A stretch of 64,000 nucleotides of DNA from Ambrosia x helenae (taxonomy: Eukaryota; Streptophyta; Magnoliopsida; Asterales; Asteraceae). The stretch spans positions 58,863,468-58,927,467 of the forward strand of contig CM061233.1 in assembly GCA_030844895.1 (NCBI GenBank), read 5' to 3'. Below the pieces are notes generated by a model that was not told the origin of the DNA, did no database searches, and saw only the letters and a program-made list of their open reading frames with translations. Made by a program: the position numbers and the translations under genes. Shown piece after piece: positions 36,442 through 46,587 of the stretch; within the stretch, counting starts at the first letter, position 1, and each line of letters starts with the position of its first letter.

Positions 36442-36926
36442 TTAACAGGGATTAATTGATTTGTGAGAAATCAATAACTTCTTGTGTGTCAATCTTGGTA
36501 ACAAAAAGCCTATATTTATGCGAACACCATTTGAAAAGGCAGTAGTCTCCAATAGAAATACCTTCTGATTCATGAAAGCATTCGGAGCAATAAACTCAAA
36601 TATCACGTAAAACATAGAGAAGCATAAATCATGTACAACTTTTGACCATCCATTTGTTAAGCAGAATTCATCATCTATAAATTCTAACAAAACAAACCAA
36701 GATTGACCATGGTATGTTGAAACTTTAATGTTGTTGTTTCGTAAGTTTTTAGATAACAAAAACCTGTTCATGGATTTAGGCAATGTCTGCACAAACACGT
36801 AAAAACAAACATTATAATAACAAATAAGGTTTTTTTACTTAAAAAATATTAGAAACGTCATACCAAAACTCGTGCGGAAGGGTCATGAATAACCTTGAAG
36901 AATTTGTCACCCTTGTGATAAGCCAT
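36442..36926 (-). CDS. B3 DNA-binding domain protein, two exons, Helitron cargo
   Basis: Exon 1 is 36864-36926 (MAYHKGDKFFKVIHDPSARV and one more residue). Exon 2 is 36442-36786. A 77-nt GT-AG intron joins them in phase 0, giving 135 residues. The order FFKVI, LPKSMNRFL, WFVLLEF, LTNGWSKVVHD, FYVIFEF follows the plant B3 fold as in REM-type proteins (LP.. then DGW..F then FLVF..Y). B3 domains bind DNA in plant transcription factors. The frame is intact and lies within the Helitron borders, upstream of the RPA-like gene on the same strand. Whether it is a captured host gene or a lineage accessory gene is not shown here. The C-terminal 25 residues match nothing I know. Confidence 0.68.
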
Positions 36927-37772
36927 ATCGAAGTTATGTGTCCTACTGAAATCCTGTTCTTCGTATGCAAAAAACAAACTTTTGTTAGTATATACATAAA
37001 GTCACTCATACTAAAAACTGATTTTAATTATCTTCTTTTATGAAATCCGGTATTTTGTTTTTTTTTTTTTTATATACTTGTTTCTTATATTCACACATAC
37101 TCAAAACCGATTTCAATTGCAATCTGTTTATTAAAAAACACAATCATATATTCAATGATTAAAGCTGAGCAGAATTACTCGCATATCGATTACATTCAAA
37201 GCATAGAGTTGATTGTAAAAAGATTATCAAATGGTTTTATAAAAAAAAAAAAACGATTCTTTTTGGTTTAAACATAATCGAAAAACAATACGATTTGAAA
37301 GTTGTTTTAATAAGAACACGATTGTATTTATTATATATGTAAAATGGTTTGAAACATTTGCTTTACGGATTTCAAATGAATCAGAAAAGTCAACCGGAAA
37401 TCTTGGATGTTTTGTAGCACGCCATTTAGATATAGGATTCACATTTCTGTTTGTAAAAAAATAAGGATTTAGATATAGGATTCACATTTCTGATTGTAAA
37501 TAAATAAGGATACAATCTTATTGTTTTTATCTTTTATGTTAGATGATTGCAAACATTATGATGAAGAACATACCTTGCAAAAATGACAATGAGATAGGAA
37601 GGAGAAAGGAATTAGTAGGAGAGGAATGAGTAATGAGAAATGGATGTTGACAAAAGTAAATAAAAGGAGGTTTATATAGGTCTTAGTCTTGGAGCTCCAT
37701 ATAGTAGTTGGATCCTTCAAGACCCTCTAAAATGCTAGGGTTCAACCCTAGTGTTTTGGTTTATTATATAGA
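36927..37772 (-). other. Helitron 5' region
   Basis: It contains the 5' end and probably the promoter and leader of the B3-like gene. A 71-codon frame at 37227-37442 has no recognisable domain. A perfect inverted repeat CTAGGGTT-G-AACCCTAG (complement, 37735-37751) lies 21 nt inside the 5' end. Confidence 0.55.
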
Positions 37773-38614
37773 TAGATATATATATATATATGCACATTTA
37801 ATTATGAAATTTTATAATAATAACGTTTATTCGGAGATGAATAACTAACAAACTTCTATTATTTGATAATGGTCTTGAAATACAAGGACCATATGTAAAA
37901 TATAAGGAACAAGCGGGGACTAAAGTTGTATAAATGATGCAGGTGCAGTTATGGCTGTCACACATTTGATGCTCAGTAAATACTTATATTGTTTTGGAAA
38001 TATTGTTTGAAAAATCATCTTTACTGTTACTAATAATTAGTCTTTGAAAACGTTTTGATTTTGTATATAATGCACTTGCCCAAAACACATAGGGAATTTA
38101 TTTATAAAAATAATATCGGTTCGTTGCGCTTTGATTTTTATAAAGAAATTTTGGGTAGAGTTTCCGCTGTTTTTGTACAAACCAGACAACACTCGTCTAC
38201 AATTTTCCCCAAAATCAACTTCCAAACACAACACATCAAGTCCTTTTATCCACAATTCCGATTCACGTGACTCTATACGTTTCGACACCTATATATACAA
38301 TATAGTCCAATAATATAGTCCAATATTATTTGTCCGGTATAAATATTATAAGTCACATCGAATTAACCATTTCCAAATCATCCCATATAATATATACATA
38401 TATATACACTTTTCGTTAATTATTTTATTCGGTTCGTTCGCGAGTTATAACTATTTCGTTCGTACTAATATATTTATAAATATATAATATTTATATATTT
38501 ATATATAATATCTATAAATAATAGAATAATAAATACGAATTTAAGTTATACCATAATTGCCTACATCCTAAAAACCGTCTCGGACATCACGTTGACCAGA
38601 CCGTCACGTTGACT
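37773..38614. other. non-coding AT-rich flank
   Basis: It begins with the TA run that resumes after the Helitron (to about 37793). No gene or element end is recognised. Mirror frames at 38037-38313 on both strands are overlapping chance frames. Confidence 0.5.
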
Positions 38615-39005
38615 TGTAACACCCCAAAAATCAGTTTTGCTTAATTATGCCATTTTCAACGAATAAAACGGGGATTTTGTTATAATAGGAATGTAACCCC
38701 ATTAGTTTTTATTAGCTAAATCGGGTTAAAACCAGATACAAGGGACTATCCTAGATAGTCTTTTAATCTAATAAACATGGAAATTGAAAAAAAAAAAAAA
38801 AAAAAAGAAAGAAAGAAATCGATTTCCATCTCCTCGAAATGGATCTTCACACCAAAACACACACACACTAATCATAATCTCAAGAACAAGCTCTAATCTA
38901 AGCCAAAAGAAACGGGAAATTGATGCATTAACCAGAAATGAACCATCTAAGGTCAAATAAACCCAAGGTACCTTTTATTTGGTAGAATTTTATGTTATTC
39001 GTTTT
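38615..39005. mobile_element. LTR-like fragment (G)
   Basis: It starts TGTAACACCCCAAAAATC, the form seen at ends of other LTRs in the window, and is cut by the family A LTR at 39006. It includes a run of about 20 A at 38787-38806. Orientation and family are unknown. Confidence 0.35.
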
Positions 39006-39558
39006 TGTGACACCCGGCATGTTTAGGTCAACATTTTATAAACACATAAAGTCTACCTTAGCGAAAAACGTTTATTAAACATACTTAACAGGGTCAGTAG
39101 AGAGTCGGAACACAGTTCGTAATGTCCAGGGTTCAATGATTTGGAGGATCATTGGGTTAATCACACACGCACACGTTACGAGTCCCGTTGTTAGTGAATT
39201 ACATAAACTAAATTACGTGTTATGCGTAGATTGATTCTTATGTGGTGAATTATATGCAAATACGTGTTTAAACGATGTTTAGATGATTATATATGCTTAT
39301 ATATGTTAAACATAGGTTAGGATTACATGTTCATGTGTTAGGATGCGTTAAAATGCGTAAACACGACAAACTGGAAAATCTGGAAAACATAAGCCTTGAT
39401 TCGACCAATAGCGTGGGGGCGAACCTGGCATGGGCCTTGGTTCGACCCAGCGTGGGGGCGATCCTTGAAGGGGAGAACAACATAAAGGTTCATTCGACCT
39501 TGTATAGGGGGCGCACATGGGTACATTCGACCTTGTACAAGGGGCGAACGTGGACCAG

Positions 39559-39566
39559 TATAAATA
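39559..39566 (+). promoter_or_regulatory. LTR TATA box, family A copy 2
   Basis: TATAAATA follows directly after the motif cluster GGGGCGAACGTGGACCAG, about 555 bp into the LTR. The solo copy has TATATATA at 49148-49155 in the same place. Confidence 0.65.
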
Positions 39567-40387
39567 CCACACTTTGTCATTTTTCACCATTTCACAAACC
39601 CTAAACGCCTCTAAACACTCTCTAGCAACTTTAATCATTAAGGAAGGAGTTTTTGCTCTTGTTTTCCATAATCTAACCTACAAACATCTTCTAAACAAAG
39701 ATCTAAGGTGTGTTCTTCATCCTAAATCCTTTTTAAAGCATTTTGATTCATTTTCATTAAACCCCAAGACTCCAGATCTGATTCAAACATGTTTTCATGG
39801 ATAAAAACCTTCCTAACATCTTTCTAAACAAAACCTATTCATAAACAATGAGTTTTCAAACAAATTAACATATGTTAATGGTGTTTTTATGTGGTTTTAT
39901 GTATTGTTTGATGATTAATTGTTGTATAGATGTTATAAAAATGATCTAGGACTGTTATTGATGATGATTTATGATTGAGATAGGTTACAATTGATTATTG
40001 ATGATGTTTTGCTCATTTTTGGGGTTTTGGGTTAGATCTAGGGCTTGTTCATGATGATAGTGATAGGGATATGATTGGGGGTTTCTTGTTCATCATAATC
40101 TGAGTATATTAAGTTGATTATTGACTGATTTCAGAAAGTTTCCTAATTGGGTAAAGATTGCATGCGTTTGATGTGACATCTCCATAATTTGCCATTTCGG
40201 GTAACTTGTAAAACAGACGGATTTCGGGATAAAATTGGTAGGGTTTTGTAGGAATATTTTAATGATAGTTGACTGCTGTGATTGGTGATGTTTTGTGATG
40301 TTTTCGGACCGTTTTGATGCGTTTTGGTGCGTTTTATGATGTTCTGCAGCAAAGGGTCGAACGTGGAACTCATTCGACCCTTCGTAG

Positions 40388-40588
40388 GGTCGAGTGTGGC
40401 TTAAAAGGGGCGAATGTGGCTCAAATGGGTCAAAGGTGACTCAAATGGGTCGAATGTGGCTCAAATGGGTCGAATGTGGCTCAAATGGGTCCAAGGTGAC
40501 TCAAATGGGTCGAATGTGGCTCAAAAGGTTCGAATGTGGCTCAAAAGGGTCGAAGGTGGCTCAAATGGGTCGAATGTAGCACCATAGG
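40388..40588 (+). repeat. 20-bp tandem array in LTR A
   Basis: About ten units of GGCTCAAATGGGTCGAATGT with few changes, in strict 20-bp register. More degenerate GGGTCGAA units continue to about 40800. The core GGTCGAA is the complement of the TTCGACC motif that clusters upstream of the TATA box. Confidence 0.92.
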
Positions 40589-41136
40589 GTCGAATGTGGA
40601 TGCCTGGGGGTCGAATCTGGGTGCCCGGGGGTGAATTAACACGTGTTAGGGTCGAATTAACATACGTTAAGGTCGAATAAACATATGTTAGGGTCAAATA
40701 AACATGTGTTAGGTCAAATTACCTTGTGAATAGGTTGAATGAACATCATGAGGGTTGAACCAAGGGTCCATGGGTCAAACCAGAAGCTCTTGGGGGCGAA
40801 ACCAAACACAGGAAACTCCCAATTCAACCTTACGACTTCGTATATGCGATTTTTTGATGCAAACTAAGTGTTTTATGCTTGAAACTTATGCGTTAACCTT
40901 ATGTGCATGACTAATTGATGTAATGGGTCACCAATGGGATGTCGGGTCTGTCTGGTATGTCCGGTTAACGTTTAAACGCACTTTTTAACACACGTAGTCA
41001 AGATCTGGACAATCGGGGACTAGTTAACCTTCTGGTTAGTAGTCAATACACTTATTCAAACTCATTGATAGGTTGTCGCTAAGTTGGGTCATCATACACG
41101 TGTTGGAATTCTAAGTATCTGAAGGCGCACTCTAAG

Positions 41137-41732
41137 GTGAGTTTCACGGCCCCTCTTTTATACTCTTTTCTCTCGGGGGAGAAACATGCCACACGTTTTA
41201 ACAATGCAACGATTATGTTTTGAAAACGTAACTCTTATGGAACGTAACACTTTTGGAAACATAACACTTTTAGAAACATGACGCTTTTTAGGAATGTAAC
41301 TCTTTTAAGAGATGTGACACTTTTGACACTTGGCATTTTTAAACATTGGCACTTGGCATTTGGCACTTATTTACTATCCGACGCAACCCAAAGTCCCTAT
41401 TGAAACCATGAATGTGTGAGGCACAACGAGGGAAATGTGGATAGATCTATTGGGCGTGACGAACCCACTCGACGGCTGGGAGCCGGGCGGGTGCATATTG
41501 TCTCTACTTGACACTTGGCACTTAAACATGGGCAGCACTTTGAGCAACGCTTGTCAGTAATGGTTTCAGCAACACAATCGTAGTAGTAAGGGAACGTTTG
41601 TTATTTACTTAAAGGTTTTTCACACTTGGTACTTTTGAGATGAAACTCTTTACGCTTGAAACGTTTTGTGAACTTAAAACCTGTGAACTCACCAGCATTA
41701 TATGTTGACATCTTTTTGGCATGTTTTCTCAG
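41137..41732 (+). other. predicted LTR-embedded intron (family A copy 2)
   Basis: Donor AAG/GTGAGTTTCAC at 41137; acceptor TTTTCTCAG ending 41732, then GTCGCTAAGGTAGC. The CTCACCAGCATTATATGTTG block ends about 25 nt upstream of the acceptor. Confidence 0.5.
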
Positions 41733-42026
41733 GTCGCTAAGGTAGCAGCATTGAGTTTAGGCGCACAGAGTCGCACTTGCGTCTAGGATCATGTCTCACG
41801 TTTTGGATTGTTAAACTTTAAACTTATGTCTTATCGTTATTCAGTTTTGTAAAACTAATTTGCTTCCGCTGTGTTTTGAATCATAGTCTTTGAAACTATT
41901 TCATGGTTTGGTTTACGTATCTTTTCACATATAGTTGTCGTTCGTTGTGACCGTTGACTTGGATCCTGGTGTGTCACGCGCCTCGCGGTAAACTCCGCAA
42001 GTGGAAATTTTGTGGGTGTGACAGAT

Positions 42027-42039
42027 TGGTATCGGAGCC
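42027..42039 (+). other. primer binding site (one mismatch), family A element
   Basis: TGGTATCGGAGCC differs by one base from the initiator tRNA-Met complement seen in the Tekay copy. Confidence 0.8.
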
Positions 42040-42693
42040 AATGGTTATAGTGAACTAGGACTGCATGTAGAGTCTAGTCTATAGCCAAGTATCACACACA
42101 TTAGACGGTCACCACATATTTACGAGTCATGTCATTTGGTAAACATACTAACCTTGTCGGGGTGTTGGTGTCCACATCACACAGTATCACATAATCTATC
42201 TTTTGTTATTTCTACCTTGGTTCTATCTTCTTCTTCGGGTTTGAAGATGAAGGGGCTTATCACTTATACTTGGCAATAGTGTACAATGGGGTGGCTTTTG
42301 GCACATTCTTGAGATCTTTCCGGGTTTTTGATATCTCCCCTCTATGCTCTAATGCATATACTTGCCTACACACACACTATCCTGCACTAGTACTTGTCAT
42401 AGTACACCCCTAAGTGATTGTTCACTTTAGGGATCTTCGTGCGATAACAGTTTCTTTTAGGAATGTGGGTGTCGGGTGATTTGAAGTTCTAGCTAGGAGC
42501 ACGCCTAGAGGACCATGTAGAGCGATTTGTTATTTCGGGTGCACACGAAATCAAAAATCGAAATGCATAAAAATCTTGGTGGACTTCGTGTTCGGACTAA
42601 AGGTCATGCTTGAACCACGTTCTGAATTCGTTTGGTCACTTGTAGCTTGATCCGATCGTGGTATTGAGTATCTTGTCTCACGTTTTGCAAAAC
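42040..42693 (+). other. leader between primer site and gag, family A element
   Basis: Untranslated leader of the family A element. No gene is seen. Confidence 0.5.
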
Positions 42694-43083
42694 ATGTCTG
42701 GTCGTGCTGGTGGACGTACTGGGGGACGCCGTGGTGGTGGCGGCGGTCACACAGGTGGTGGACGAGGGGTGGGAACATCACCATGACTCAGGCGGAGTTT
42801 GGAGAACATGTTACAACAGTAGTTGAACGTTGCGTTGGCTGCTTTCCAGGCTGCTCAGTAGACCCTGGGAAATACTAACCAGGTGCAGTCTGGGTGTACC
42901 TACAAGAAGTTCATGGACTGTAAGCCCCATTACTTCAGTGGGACTGAAGGGGCAGTGGGACTTCTTCGGTGGTTAGAGAAGATCGAATCGGTGTTTGCTA
43001 TGTGTAACTGTCCCGACGCTGATCGCGTCAAGTATGCTTCTGCTACACTGGAGGGACATGCGTTGACCTGGTGGAACTCTACT
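42694..43083 (+). pseudogene. family A gag, N-terminal part only
   Basis: It starts with an ATG and a Gly/Arg-rich stretch (SGRAGGRTGGRRGGGGG), is frameshifted and stopped near 42785, then resumes as the capsid-type region KPHYFSGTEGAVGLLRWLEK and TLEGHALTWWN, standard for plant Ty3/gypsy Gag. It ends abruptly at 43083, where sequence starting TGTACACCCCG begins. No further gag or pol of this element is found in the window. Confidence 0.8.
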
Positions 43084-44846
43084 TGTACACCCCGTATTTT
43101 TTTCATAAAATATTTCTTTTCAAAAACATTTCTTTCGTAGCGGAAGTTCTTAATCATGTATAAATTTTTATAAACCATTTAAATTAATCATAAAATTTGG
43201 GTGTTACTCGTCATTCATAGCAATAGAATCATAAACGAACCTTACTATCAAAACGAATCATCTGGATCCATTAGGTCTTGTCAAATTTCCTCTACCCATT
43301 TCTCACAAGCTTCGAGTCTAACAATCCTAACTAACCTGAAAAGAGTACACATCGATTTTTCGAAAACAAGTGTCAGCTTTTTAAGGCTGAGAAGATAAAG
43401 GGTAAATCTTAAAATAAAGAAAGCACATTTTATTCATAAATCCTTCGGTTCGTGTCATTGCAAGCTATGATCCAAACAAAACAACATAATCAAATAATAA
43501 ATCTTAAATTCGTGCCTATCTCTATAGGCAATCTTTTCTAATCTAATCTAATATTTATTTATTTTTTTCATCTTGTCACATTCATATCTTATATCTAATC
43601 TTTATCATATCACGTGGTTAAATTCTTTATATTTCATTCTTTCATCATCGTAACCACATGGAGGATAGTCCTTAGGTCTCCTAAACACCACACAGTAAAC
43701 CATGTGCATCCGGTAGACTGATCGGGGGAAAGTCCACTACAACCGACTAAGTGAAGGAGCACAAAAGCAGTTCACCGATGTCGTTAGCCATCGTTCGTAA
43801 ACAATAGCGAGCAAGTACTTCACGCATGTGGCTCTTGGGCGTGTCTTAAAATCTTGGTGCCACGGTACCGCTCCTGGTATGTGTATGCAAGCACACCCAC
43901 ACCAAATCTTGGGATGGATCTATCAGAGAGTATTACCTCTCAATCATGTTCGTTTGCTTTTCTTGAATTCTTTATTTTTCTATTAGCTCCTTAATATTTT
44001 AGGGCCCTTAACGTGCACGTGTCTTACGAGTCAAAAGTCTAGTGTCGTCTAAATCGTTTCATGTATCATATTAGGCATAGGTTCATCATTTCAAGACATG
44101 AAAAATAATACATGGCAACAAAATATCACAACAAATATTATACATAGTAACTCGACCCATCATTAAAATAAAATCCCATATACATACCCGTATGAATCTT
44201 AAATAACTTGCGATATTAAAAGAGTTCTTTTGATGTGTACCGACTTTCAGAAAACAATATCTTACCTTAAGAAGGTTAACTAGTCCAAGAATTTTGTAAT
44301 CACCTCCCACGACAACGCCTTAAAAACACGACTCCAACTCTATGCTTTCACCTCCCAATTCACGAGCTCCGTCTCCGAAGTTTGTTTCTGTGCCTCCCAT
44401 CCGAGACCCAAGATGAGGTTTTATATAGGCGTTGGAATTCTATGCAGAAATTTCGGCATACGTTTCTCCGTTGCTAACTCTTTCGTTTGTTTCCATTATT
44501 AATTTTATGTATATATGTAAATGAATTAATGTATACCTACTATTATTATTTATACTTATGGTGCCATATTCAAAATAAATGGAAATCCTTAACAACAATA
44601 TATAAATCTCATTTTAAATCTAGAAATAGAATACCGAATAATAATAATAAAGAATCCGGTTAGAAACCGAATACACGGATGGATTAAGTGAAAACAACTC
44701 GGTTTCAGACGGGAGATTCGAGACGAGACAGAAACATACGATAACAATGTCATCACAGATTCGTATTACATCATAAACGGTTACAGACACTGTCATCAAT
44801 AGGATAAACATCTATCTCGGGGCCGGAGGAGGTCGGGCATGACCTC
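43084..44846 (-). mobile_element. reverse-oriented LTR-like piece (family D)
   Basis: The plus-strand start TGTACACCCCG is the 3' end of an LTR on the minus strand. On that strand there is a TATA box CCTATATAA (44421-44429), donor AAG/GTAAGAT (44265), acceptor CTTTTCAG/GTTAG (43336) and the CTTCCGCT motif (43139-43146), in the order seen in the other LTRs. The insertion interrupts gag of the family A element. The right boundary at 44846 is set only by the next LTR-like start. No target duplication was found. Confidence 0.5.
43336..44265 (-). other. predicted LTR-embedded intron (family D)
   Basis: On the minus strand, donor CTTAAG/GTAAGATATTG begins at 44265 and acceptor ACTCTTTTCAG ends at 43336, followed by GTTAGTTAGGATTG. 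GCTGACACTTG lies about 45 nt upstream of the acceptor. Confidence 0.45.
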
Positions 44847-45876
44847 TGTAACATCGCGTATTTTCCCCAAATTTTGAGTTAATAAAATCACCACTTTACC
44901 CACCATATACTTCTTATATGATTTCAAAACAATATATATTTTGTTTAACCACTTTATACTTATTATTTTATATAATAATAATATTAATAATAATAATTTG
45001 AATTAACTGGAAAGAAACTATAGAATGCATTCAATGCATTCATTTCGTTGGAAAAACTTTGAACAAAAGCAAACATATGGGGACAAAAAAAATATGTTTA
45101 AATAATACTTCATTTTGTATGGTTGGTGGATTGAAAAAATGCATCTCATGGTCAGTCAAGTTTGACTTAAAATGTAGGTTCATAATTTTAAAGGTATATG
45201 TTATAGCTTAAAACCCACAAAGAATCAACCAATTTAATTAATTTTTTTATACCCATCCAATAAAGTCACACACACTGAAATATACTCATGCATGTGTATA
45301 ACACACTTTGACACAAACATATAACAAAACACACACGACACATACAGAAAGCACACTGTTTATAGAAGATCCTAAATCGCCGGGACCAATCAATGACTCT
45401 TAACGACTTAAGCATGCGAATGAAGACAAAGGGTACCATTCATTACCTTAATCGTCTAACGCATCTCGGTATGATAGTGTAAAAGTTCCTGGTTGATTAT
45501 TGATTGCGTAGATCCGACGATGTCAGACGAGAGGCAGAACGCCTGTGGACAACGGATTAGAGCGGGGGAGATGAACTAGCTCGTTGAAAGATCCGATCCA
45601 AAGGATTGGTACCGTAACATGGTGCAAAGCTGAGTTTGGAGAGCGTATTTGGAGTGCAATTGTGTTATGGTTTGAGGGTGGTAATGGACATTGGTTTATT
45701 TATACACAAACATTTAAATGCGGACGAATTTGACTTTTCTGGTCAACAGCCGAGATTTATGCATCGAAATTGACAACGTTTTTAACGCGTAATAATTAGA
45801 CTCGACACAAGGAAAGTGTCGGTTTATAGTAAATCTCAGAAATTATGGCATGACTTACGGTCGTTATGGTGTTTTT
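44847..45876 (-). mobile_element. second reverse-oriented LTR-like piece (family E), cut by the gap
   Basis: The plus strand starts TGTAACATCGCGTATTTTCC, similar in form to the start of D. A minus-strand TATA-like GTATAAATAAA lies at 45695-45706, and a weak donor-like TTAAGGTAATG near 45450. No coding sequence is seen. The outer end is lost in the assembly gap. Confidence 0.4.
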
Positions 45877-45976
45877 NNNNNNNNNNNNNNNNNNNNNNNN
45901 NNNNNNNNNNNNNNNNNNNNNNNNNNNNNNNNNNNNNNNNNNNNNNNNNNNNNNNNNNNNNNNNNNNNNNNNNNNN
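45877..45976. other. assembly gap, 100 N
   Basis: Exactly 100 N, the usual placeholder for a gap of unknown size. Frames spanning it are not real. Confidence 0.99.
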
Positions 45977-46500
45977 CCCCTCCAAGTTTTGGGAGCGTTT
46001 TTTGAGCTCCAGGAAAAAAACAACGGCGCGAAAAAAAAATGGAGGGACAATCATATTGCATTATTCCCATCTAAGAGAGAGAGAAAGTGGTGAGGGGTTT
46101 TAGAGATAGAGTGCTTGAAATTTTTCACCTTGCCACTACACCCTTTTTCATTTCAAGCCCCGTGTGTGAAACCCACATGCCACGTGTCGTTAATGCCCCA
46201 TGGGACTTAAAAATTTCCACTTACCATTACACATGGTGATGTTTTTGTAAAATACATCCATTTCCAGTATAAAATTTGTATAGTGTTCGAGTCGTTTAAA
46301 TAGTACTTTTATTAGTTTTTAGGCTTTTGTACAGTCTATTTTATTTAGTATAAGGTTTTTTTATAGATTTTTATTAGTTTTGCGTCGTTTTTAGTACTTA
46401 TTTATTTTTTTGTATTTTGTAGTTGTTCATAGACGTTGGAGCATAATACGAGCAACTTTGATCAAGTCAAAAAACACCGAGTTCTAAAGAGCCGAGTTAT

Positions 46501-46540
46501 AATAAAATAGTAATAATAATAATTATAATAATAATAATAA

Positions 46541-46583
<43 letters not shown>
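46501..46583. repeat. (AAT)n microsatellite
   Basis: AAT/TAA units run nearly without interruption over about 80 bp. Confidence 0.95.

Positions 46584-46587
<4 letters not shown>

Larger units (their letters stand above)
27399..37772 (-). mobile_element. Helitron, 10.4 kb, both termini present
   Basis: Read on the minus strand it starts TCTATATAATAAACC at 37772 with host A before it. It ends in CTAG at 27399-27402 with host T after it, the A/T insertion typical of Helitrons with TC and CTRR ends. A 7-bp hairpin (27412-27427) lies 9 nt before the CTAG. It carries, in transcription order on the minus strand: a B3-domain gene, a tandem repeat field, an RPA70-like gene and RepHel. The RepHel gene lacks its N-terminal half, so autonomy is doubtful. 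Confidence 0.9.
39006..42023 (+). repeat. Ty3/gypsy 5' LTR, family A copy 2 (3018 bp)
   Basis: It starts TGTGACACCCGGC and ends GGGTGTGACA, followed 3 bp later by a primer site. This makes it the 5' LTR of an element whose internal part is cut at 43083. The parts in order are: TTCGACC/GGGGCGAAC motif cluster (about 39400-39556), TATA box (39559-39566), leader with AAACCC, a 20-bp tandem array (about 40388-40588), a candidate intron (41137-41732), CTTCCGCT (41863-41870), and the terminal block shared with the Tekay LTR. The copy is longer than the solo copy at 48639-63455, mainly through the array. Confidence 0.92.

Noticed and set aside
38037..38313. Overlapping frames on both strands of 60-83 codons
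   Set aside because: Mutually antisense, no domain, AT-rich flank. Likely chance.
40388..40588. CRISPR-like repeat array
   Set aside because: Units are contiguous 20-bp tandem repeats without unique spacers, inside a plant LTR.
45796..46103. Several frames crossing 45877-45976
   Set aside because: They run through 100 N and carry undefined residues.
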